Part shown: positions 56,300 to 64,000 of the stretch, one piece after another
Numbering within the stretch: position 1 is the stretch's first letter
Layout of the letters: each line of letters opens with the position of its first letter
Origin: Bimuria novae-zelandiae CBS 107.79
Taxonomy: Eukaryota > Ascomycota > Dothideomycetes > Pleosporales > Didymosphaeriaceae
Assembly (NCBI GenBank): GCA_010015655.1
Contig: ML976690.1
Location: 577,117-641,116 of the forward strand
Direction of reading: 5' to 3'
DNA: 64,000 nt
The notes under the pieces: generated by a model
Seen by the model: only the letters and a program-made list of their open reading frames with translations
Told to the model about the DNA's origin: nothing
Database searches by the model: none
Translations under genes and position numbers: made by a program

Positions 56300-58809
56300 G
56301 TCGATCTACATGGCGCGAAGGAGATCCTAAGTAGTGTTTACCTAGATATTTGGCATAAATTAAGCAGCTTAAAAAGCTATGGCTTTATTAACTACGTGGA
56401 GTACTGGTTTCTGATTGATGTACATCACATTAACAATAACGCATAAGTTAAAGTCTATGTTATTACAGATAGTGAAGCGGAAATGGCCAGGTGCTTTGCT
56501 GCGGATTTAACACTAGTGATAGTACTTATTAATGTAATTAATAATGTCCTTGTTAATGTCTTTATAGCCTGCTTTACTAAGGATCTTATGCAGTCGTCTA
56601 GTAGCAGGATGGCTAAAGCGTTAGTAAAGCTAGCGCAGCTTAGTCTTGGTTAAATAGCAGATAATAGTCTCTTGTTTATTAAGCAGGAGCCATGGATGTC
56701 CCCATTTACGGACAATTGGGAATTCTTTGCCACCTTAAACGAGCATATTGTCGATGTTGTTAAAGAAGATACTATGATGATCTATATTATTTAAGCAGAG
56801 CAGAAATAGTGTGTTAGTTAGTATTACTATAAAGGTGATTATACTAAATAGCGTGCTAACATTAACGTCGCTAAGGGAGAAACACTCTAAATTATCTCTA
56901 AATTAGATTTAATAACGTCCTGCGGTGGACTTATTAATAACTATAGATAGTTAGATAAGCTATAGCGCCTTTACTTGTGTCTTGCTAGTAGTTAAGATAC
57001 CGGCTACACTAGTTTTAGGCATAATATCTTGAAAGATATCTACGCCGTAGCGTGAATTAAATAAGAAGAGTTGAGTATCTTTATTTGCTTTGCTAGAGAT
57101 ATAAGGATTATTGCCTGTGATTACATAAAGTGCGGCAGCGTTATTAAGGCTAGAGACGATGGCGTTGCCATTAACCTTACTATAGGATGTAGTTAAGTAG
57201 ACTTAGTTAGTAAAATATGTTTTAATATTATTATTACTAGCATTATTGTCGCTGCCGTCGCTGTCTTTAAGCTCTATACCTTTATAGCCAGCGAGAAACA
57301 CTTTATAGCTTAAGGCATTAGGATTATCTTAAGTGTATTAGTTATAGCGTTGGCGATGCTCTATGCGCTCCTTCTTTAAGTATTAAGTTAATTAGCACTT
57401 AGGCTACTTATAAATAAAGTATGTCTTATTGCGGCGATTGCCTAAGTAGTTTAACTAACAATTATTATTGTTAAATTAATTACCGCGCGATCCGCCTTAA
57501 CCTTAATAGTGGTAGCTGTGGTAGTTATTATCTAATAATCCTGTAGCTTGTTAATTATTGCGAATGTAGCGGCGGTTGGTGTAATACTACTTATCTACAT
57601 CTCGTGATAGAAACTGGCTATTAGGATAATAGCTTAACTATATGCTAACTACGTTGCGGAGATCTACAGCGACACCTTTAAATATGGTTGCTAGTTTTAA
57701 GCAAGCTATAGTAGTTGCTTTAATGCTACGATATGCGCTAAGGAGCTGTTGCGTAAGCAAATACTAATTATAGCTCTTACCCTAGTCCTGTGATAGTGCC
57801 TGATAGAGCATGTTTATCTTACTAATAACTATTTTAAGACACTCTATAGGGTCTTTTTTAGGGTTAGTAGTTATAACGCTCTTGAGCGTAGTGCTATGCC
57901 ACTCCTGGAGGTACATCTAGTAAGCTTGTGTGGTGTTGAAGTACGTGCGTAGCTTGTTAAGTATTGTATTATAAGTAAGCGTAAGCGCCTGGGGAGTAAT
58001 ATAATTATAGTAATACTAAAGCGCTTGTCTAGTAAGCATAATAGAGAGTGCTATTTTATACTACTTATCCTTATTAATCCTAACCTTGGTGCAGAGGTCG
58101 TTGAACACCTTAATCTTTGTCTTAAGAATGTCGTATTTATTACCTGAATACTTCTGCTCCGGCGTGTATAACTTGGCGAGGTTAGTAAGCAAATAAGAGT
58201 TGTTCTGCACAGGCGTAAATCCAGGTTGTAATAATAATAATAATCCTCTACCTAGCGGAGCTCGCTGCTGCCGCTATTATTCTTTATTATCTGCGATCTG
58301 GTGGCACTTAAAGCCTTCGCAGAGCCTTATAAGCTTAAGATGCTTAGCGGGCCATTTTAGGACGGCGGTTAATATAAGGAGTTCTGCGAATTAGTTAGGG
58401 AGATTGTCACTGTTATATTGCTTAATATAGATGCCTTGCTAGCGGAGGAGCTCTTTAAGTGCTTTTTAGATACGCTTATTAATGCTATTAAAGAGATTAT
58501 AGGTGAAATTCTCGAAATGCTCCTTAAACTTAAGTAGTAAAAATAGGTTAAATATGTCATCTTCTTCCACCTGTATTATCTAGTTAATAACTGTGGTGTT
58601 AAGTTTATCTGTATTAACGGTGGCGTTAGCGATGTTAAAATCTTGGTTAGCGTACTAGTCTTTATAGATTATCTTATCTAGGTACCACGAGCGATCCTTT
58701 GTTTGGGTGTACTTTATAATAGCGTTTTGGATGTGGGCCTGTAATTAGTGTAATTTAATAAGAGTTGGCGTGGTTGACGCAAATCTCCTTCTAAACTAAG
58801 CCTTAGTAG

Positions 58810-59045
58810 GGATAATCTAGGCGGAGAGATCCTTCAAATACGAGGCGCCGCTGATCCTGATACAGGATAGCAGTGAGCTTGTCGTATCTGTACTTCGCAC
58901 TAGCGATGCTGTATCCTGGGCCTTGGTAGGGGAGGAGGCATGCGCTAACCGCTTCTATCGCCAGAATACTTAGCCTGAAACGTGCGCTAAGATTCCCTGT
59001 ACACAGTATATCTTGCCAATCTGTGGTGTAGCAACCACTAATTAG
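58810..59045 (-). other. Non-RIPped leader of the copia element
   Basis: This strip of about 235 bp just inside the 5' LTR has normal CpA/TpG content. It should hold the primer-binding site and the 5' untranslated leader. I cannot name the tRNA primer from the sequence. Confidence 0.45.
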
Positions 59046-59287
59046 TGTTAATATAATAATAGGCTATTAGATTAAGACTTCGTTGCAATAATATAGTATT
59101 AATTTAATTCTTAATTGCAGATCTATTATGGTGGGCTATTATAAGAAGTATTTATCGAGCGTGGTTTGTCCCCTGCTAGCCTAATCAGGACTAGCGCAAT
59201 AAACTACAGGCAAACTACGCAATAAACCGCAGGCAAACTGCATGGTAGTGAAAGCCGTAGTAGTGTTGCGCAGGTTTAAAGTTAATA
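59046..59287 (-). repeat. 5' LTR of the copia element, half RIPped
   Basis: This copy aligns base for base with 53470-53711. Its first 100 bases and last 15 carry many transitions (for example TGTTAATATAATAATAGG), while the middle (CGTGGTTTGTCCCCTGCTAG) is identical to the clean copy. Confidence 0.83.
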
Positions 59288-60985
59288 ATTTATTATTCTT
59301 ATTAGCTACGAGCTCTTAAAGCTTTATCCTAAATTAAGTAATGATTTTTTAAATATTTTAGCTATTACTATTTTTTAGGCTAATAGTTTACTACGCGTAC
59401 TTATTCGCGTTAAGGTGTAGACCTTTAGCGAAAGGTCTAGCTCCTTAGTCTATAGCTCTTTTCCTTTATATAAATGTTTCCTTTATAGTGTCAAGAGTCC
59501 GTCGGGTCTACTTAATTGCTCGCTGGGGAGAGGTCCGTTCTCCTCGCAGGTCGTGGCTCTAACTCTGTACGCTGCCCTATAGCGTATTCTCGTGTCTGCT
59601 GCTCTGCAGCGTCGGTTCTTTAAGGTGGTAAAGTCTACTTGCCCCGCGGCAGGTAGAAGTGATCGAATTTAATGTAAGCGGCTAGGCGCCCTGGGGGGCC
59701 AATGGTGCCAAAAGAATACTTATGAATTCGATGATGTACCTACGAAGTCCAGAATAAGGTCTATATACTTGACATCGAGCTTAGTCACCTTAACTCGAGG
59801 TCACGAGGTTTCCCAACCGAGTTATTCCAATGGCCCTTGGCCTCTTACACTCTTAAAGAACTTAGGAACCTTATAAGAACCTTAACTAAGCTATTATATT
59901 AAACTATTAATAGAAGTTTATTAAGCTATATTAAAATCATAATAGAGAACTCTTAATAAGATTTTATTATAATATCCCTTAAATTAGCTTCTATTAAGGC
60001 CTAAAGGAGGCTCTATAATGCCTATCTTACTAAGTTAAAAAACTTAGCTAAGTTAAGGTATCTAAAATAAAGATAGGAATAATATTATTAGGGGATAAAA
60101 TTAAGTATTAGGGAAGAAAGTTAAGAAGAAATCTTAAAAAAAGTAACTTAAAAAACCCTTAAAACTACTAGAAATAATAAAGGAACTAAACAACGTCTAT
60201 AATAATAAGAGATAACCCTTATAAAAGAAGTAAGTTTTAGAAGTAAACTAAAGTAAGAAGAAGAGAGGAACTAAGTAGGAAAAGTATTTTTAGTTATTAA
60301 AAAAATAGTAAAACTTTTCTTAATAATATTTAGGTCTACTTCTTTGCCCTTTAATATACTATTAGGGTTAGGGAAGCTATTATCCTCTTTACTTAAGTAC
60401 TTTTTAATTATAATAGCCTAAAGCTACTAGCGTAAACTCTAGTAGGCTTAAGTAGGCATATTAGCTCCCGTAAGAATATTGTCTATTATTTAGAAACTAT
60501 TTATTACGATGTCTTTATCTACTACTACGAATTTGCTAAAGAGCTACACGATATTAGCCTTAAAAGATGGCTTTATTATTTAAAAGGAACATATAAAAAG
60601 GTTCTTACACTTTTAACAGAATACTTTAAAATTAGTAGTATAAATTTAAAGAAAGTTAAAAGTCTTTTTAAGCACAATAATAATGTGCTCTAAAAGCTAA
60701 ATAGTCTTAAAAGAAAAAGTAATAAGGCCTAAAGTAGTAGTAGTCTTACTCTTAAAGGAGGTATAGTAATTAATAATAGTAACTTTATAAGCAGAATAGA
60801 GCGCGTTAAGGTTAATAAAAAAAGTTTTTTATTTCTAGCTACTTTTTAAAACCTTATTTATAAGGTAGCCTATACTAATAACTATAATATTAGTAAACTC
60901 TTCGTGGCTAACTTTATTAAGGGTAGGCTAAATTTAAGTAGGGGAAGAAGTTAGCAAAGCACACCTTAAAGTTATCTAGAATAAG
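59288..60985. repeat. RIPped block of unknown type with a less RIPped strip
   Basis: This is AT-rich DNA with a near-normal strip at about 59500-59850, which includes AATTCGATGATGTACC and similar unique sequence. From about 60030 plus-strand frames look like former coding DNA (LFITMSLSTTTNLLKS near 60500), but I cannot assign a family. The target pentamer ATAAG of the next element closes it (60981-60985). Confidence 0.35.
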
Positions 60986-61254
60986 TGTGAGAACGGGCAC
61001 AGGCTCCTGCATTAAGAGAGTAGATGAGGTAGGTTGGCTCTATTTCAGCTACACTAAGATGAGGAGACTGTAGGTACACAGGCCTGCGGCGCTTTTATGC
61101 GCTGCCGCTCGGCACGGAACATCTATCTATTCGAGATAGCTACACTGGGTGCGTGGGCAGCTGCGCCCAGGCGTAAGGTAGCTGCACCCAGGCGTAAGGC
61201 AGTCGCGCCTCTTACGTAAGGTTATGTGTCCTGCCAGCATGCTAGGCCGTTACA
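60986..61254 (-). repeat. 3' LTR of the second gypsy element
   Basis: This is 269 bp with ends TGTGAGAACGGG and GGCCGTTACA. It is largely free of RIP. Inside, a 21-bp unit (CAGCTGCGCCCAGGCGTAAGG) occurs at 61158-61178 and again, slightly changed, at 61179-61199. Confidence 0.8.
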
Positions 61255-64000
61255 TCACCCCCCTCTAAGGTAGGCGTAGTCTTTTAAGTCTGTCGTGTTA
61301 CCTCCTTCGTGTCTTGCCTTATGCTAGTATAACCGCAGCTTTATTATCTTTCTCTATTATCTCTAGATAGGTGCCGGCCTCGTACGCTCGCAGCCAGATG
61401 TCTAGTTATAGTAGTAGCCCTACTTTATCTAGGTATGCGTTATAATACTCCTTTACCTTATATAGTGCCCTAACAAAGCCTCGGGCGTTGTACTAGGTAG
61501 GGTTAGGATTATAGGCAGTCTAAGAGACTTTATATTATAAACGTCCTTAGTAGATATAGCTATTAAGGATCTCCTTTACTTGCTATTTTAAGTTGCTATT
61601 AACCTCTATTAGCTCCTCTTCTAGCTCTATCTAACCTGGCAGTGTGTCTGTGGCGGCTTTCTATAAGTAGTCTGCATAGAAGATATTATGCATGTGCATA
61701 TATAGCGGAAGCTTAACTTAGTAAGAGTATCCTTTTATAACGATAATTAGGTAGGGCCTGTATATCTACTAGTTAAGCTTCTAACTAGGCTAGTTAGTTA
61801 TAAAGCCTTTCGGCGTGATATAGACTTAATTACCTACTCTAAAATCTAGCTTACGTTACTTCTTTTTTACTTAACGTGCTTGTTGCTCCTGGGCATAAAT
61901 AATCCCTCTTTAAGCTATCTCTATAGCCCGCTTTATAGCGTTATATTAAACCTTTACGTAGTTCTACGCTTCCTCTTGGGACATCTGCTCACGGGCTATA
62001 GGCGAGGTCTTTATCCGCTCTTCTTAGTCCTAGTAGTGTGTAGGCTAATGTCCGAACTCGATCTCGTACGGCGAGAGGCCTGTAGTCTCATAAGGCAGTA
62101 TAGCCTGAGCCCAGTCCATGCAGGGTAGTAGGTTAGACTAGTTATCCTAGTAGTAGTTAATAAATAGGCGAAGGCGCTGGTTAAGGTACTAGTTTATAAT
62201 TTCTATATTGCTATTAGTCTAAGAATAATAAGCTGTTAAGAGCTTTTGCTTAACGCCCACAAGTTAGCATAGCTCGTTTATAAATGCTGAGATGAACTGC
62301 GGGCCTTAATTAGAGACGATAGACTTGGGTGGGCCGTACACGCGCCAGATGTAGCGATAGTACATATCTGTAGCCTGTTCCGCCGTGGTTGTCTTGTGGT
62401 AAGGTAGTGAGAAGCAGCGCTTGCTTAAGTAGTTAACTATAATAAAGGCGTTATCGTACCCTTTCTTATTAGGTGGGAATAACTTAAAGTCTATTAAAAC
62501 GTCCTGCTATGCTTGCTTTAGTATTAATAGTGGCTTAAGTAGTCCTAGGGTGTAATCGTAAGGCATATAACTCTATTAACAAGCCTTGCAAGCGGCGACA
62601 TAGGTGTCTATATCCTTTGCTAGATTTAGCCAATAGTACTAATCTCTAAGTAGCTTCGCTGTCTTCCTTTTTCCTGGGTGAGTAGTAAGCTACGTAGTAT
62701 AGGCAGCTTAGATTAAGTAGGTGCGTAGGAAGTTAACTGCTAAGACAACTAGCTAATCTTTATATAAGAGTATATCTTAATTATTTAGCTTCTATAGTTC
62801 TTAGTTATTAGATAGAGCTTTTTCTCGTAGCTTTTGTAGGCTATCGTAATTCTAGTTTACCTTAATTACCTAATTAACGAGGGCATGAGGATCCTCTATA
62901 GAGGGAGAGGCTAGAAAGGTGTCTATTACAGCGATCTTAAGCTCCTAGCCCTATAATCCTTAAGTAGCTAGGTTAGCGAGTTAGGTTATAGCTTCTTACA
63001 CTATATTAACGTCTAGCTACTTAGCCTATAAGAAGACTCTTATGCGAGCTACCTTATCTTTCTCCTTTTAAGTCTATAGTTCCTCCTACTTGCGTGACAG
63101 CGCGCCAGCCACTACATTAGTAGTACCTAGTTAGTAGGTAAGCTTTAGGTTAAAATTAGCTACTATTATAGCCTAGCGTATCTATCGAGGAGTAAGCTCG
63201 CGCTTAGTAGAGAAGTACTCTAGCGCTTAATAGTTAGTAATAGCGCTAAAGGACTTAGTCGTTTGTAGACTAATAAGCTAAAATCTCTATTCTTTAAGGC
63301 TATAGATTATAGCTAGCATCTTTTTATTGTATATATCGTAGTTTATCTGCGGGTCACTTATTGTCTTAGAATAGAAGGCTATAGGTTGCCAGAGTCCGTC
63401 GTCCTACAGCTAAGAGAGTACGCTAGTAATAACACTATCGCTTGCGTTTATTTCTATGCATGTAACGCGATAGGGAGAGTAGTAAGCAAGTACGTTATCT
63501 AATAATATAAAGTCTTTAACTTGCTAAAAGGCTGTAAGCTCTCGCTCTCTAAAGGCATGCTAGGCGCCCTTCTTAAGAAGCTTTATAAGCAGTCTAACAA
63601 TGCGTTTATAGTCCTTAATGAAGGTTTGGTAGAAGTTATAAAAGCCTAAAAATAACTATATGCTTTTAACTAATATAGGTATAGGCTAGTCCTGCATAGT
63701 AGCAATCTTCTCTAGATCCTTCTAAATGCTTTAAGTGCTAATAATAAGGCTAAGGAACTTTGTCTTAGTTACTATAAACTCGCTCTTCTTAATGTCTGCT
63801 TGCAAACTAGCGTTATAGAGTTATTTAAGCACCTGCGCAACATGCTCCTTATGGTATAGTAGATCCTCTAAGTAGATAAGGATATTGTCTAGATATGCTG
63901 TGTAAAAGTCGTTAAGTAGGCTATATAGTACCCTGTTAATATATCGCTAGAAGGTGACAGGTCTATTACAAAGACTAAATAGGAGTACACGATACTTGTA
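60986..64000 (-). mobile_element. Ty3/gypsy retrotransposon, minus strand, runs off the window
   Basis: The left end is an LTR (60986-61254). Read on the minus strand, a purine-rich tract (AGAGGGGGGTGA) lies immediately before this 3' LTR, as expected for second-strand priming. Going right, the minus strand holds integrase-region relics (about 61900-62700), RNase H (about 63100-63500) and reverse transcriptase (about 63580-64000), where AYLDNILIYLED corresponds to the family's YLDDILIYSED motif (63866-63898). The order fits gypsy. RIP is moderate, with stops throughout. The 5' half and second LTR lie beyond 64000. Confidence 0.78.

Larger units (their letters stand above)
53470..59287 (-). 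mobile_element. Ty1/copia LTR retrotransposon, RIPped
   Basis: Two 242-bp LTRs (53470-53711 and 59046-59287) bound a 5,818-bp element whose genes lie on the minus strand. Reading from right to left: a gag region about 57300-58700, integrase around 55890-56300, then reverse transcriptase around 54970-55190 and RNase H towards 54000. Integrase before RT is the copia order. The left LTR is clean; the right LTR is RIPped in its first half. No matching 5-bp target duplication is seen (AAACA left, ATTTA right), and the sequence right of the element does not continue the gypsy element on its left. Confidence 0.83.

Noticed and set aside
61880..62128. Plus-strand 82-codon frame
   Set aside because: It is antisense to the integrase region of the minus-strand gypsy element.
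60986..64000. CRISPR-like array from the 21-bp repeats in the LTR
   Set aside because: There are only two adjacent units with no spacers, in a eukaryotic LTR.

Overview
This window looks like a gene-poor, repeat-rich stretch of a filamentous ascomycete chromosome, most likely a Dothideomycete of the Pleosporales type (inferred). The evidence is short GT-AG introns of about 45-120 nt with CTAAY or CTGAC branch sites, fungal-only families (Zn2Cys6 regulator, BCS1-like AAA protein, glycogenin with a long tail, DUF4360-like secreted protein), and long AT-rich blocks. Those blocks are almost free of CpA/TpG and full of TpA, the signature of repeat-induced point mutation (RIP).

Layout. 1-5346: two pogo-type DNA transposons (349-~2450, + strand; 3256-5344, - strand) around a non-RIPped strip. 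5347-8110: a BCS1-like AAA ATPase and a 3' gene fragment. 8749-15260: a stack of pogo-type elements. One (8749-10886) abuts a second (10889-15260), sharing a single TA, and the second carries a third (13285-15098) inside it. 15427-21224: gene island with a divergent protein kinase, a mitochondrial tricarboxylate-type carrier, a Zn2Cys6 regulator transcribed divergently from the carrier, and a small hypothetical gene. 21419-29900: RIPped repeats, namely a short LTR element with 184-bp LTRs, two Tc1/mariner elements and two clean solo LTRs. 30280-41010: second gene island with a DUF4360-like secreted protein, glycogenin, a (6-4) photolyase/cryptochrome, and a membrane-protein pseudogene that runs into the next repeat block. 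41100-64000: unidentified RIPped DNA split by a pogo element (43385-45217), a Ty3/gypsy element (48392-~53469), a Ty1/copia element on the - strand (53470-59287), and a second gypsy element on the - strand that leaves the window.

Functional links. Glycogenin and photolyase share a 1.27-kb divergent intergenic region. The carrier and the regulator share a divergent promoter of about 300 bp, so local control of the carrier by the regulator is possible but unproven. All transposase, reverse transcriptase and integrase genes are broken, mostly by C-to-T/G-to-A changes. The 38540-41010 gene has stops of the same kind, which suggests RIP may have leaked into unique flanking DNA.

I found no convincing new enzymatic or defence system. 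The best new material is the nested transposon stack with readable target sites, the solo LTRs that escaped RIP, and the signs of RIP at gene/repeat borders. All splice junctions are hand-called from motif and frame and need transcript support.
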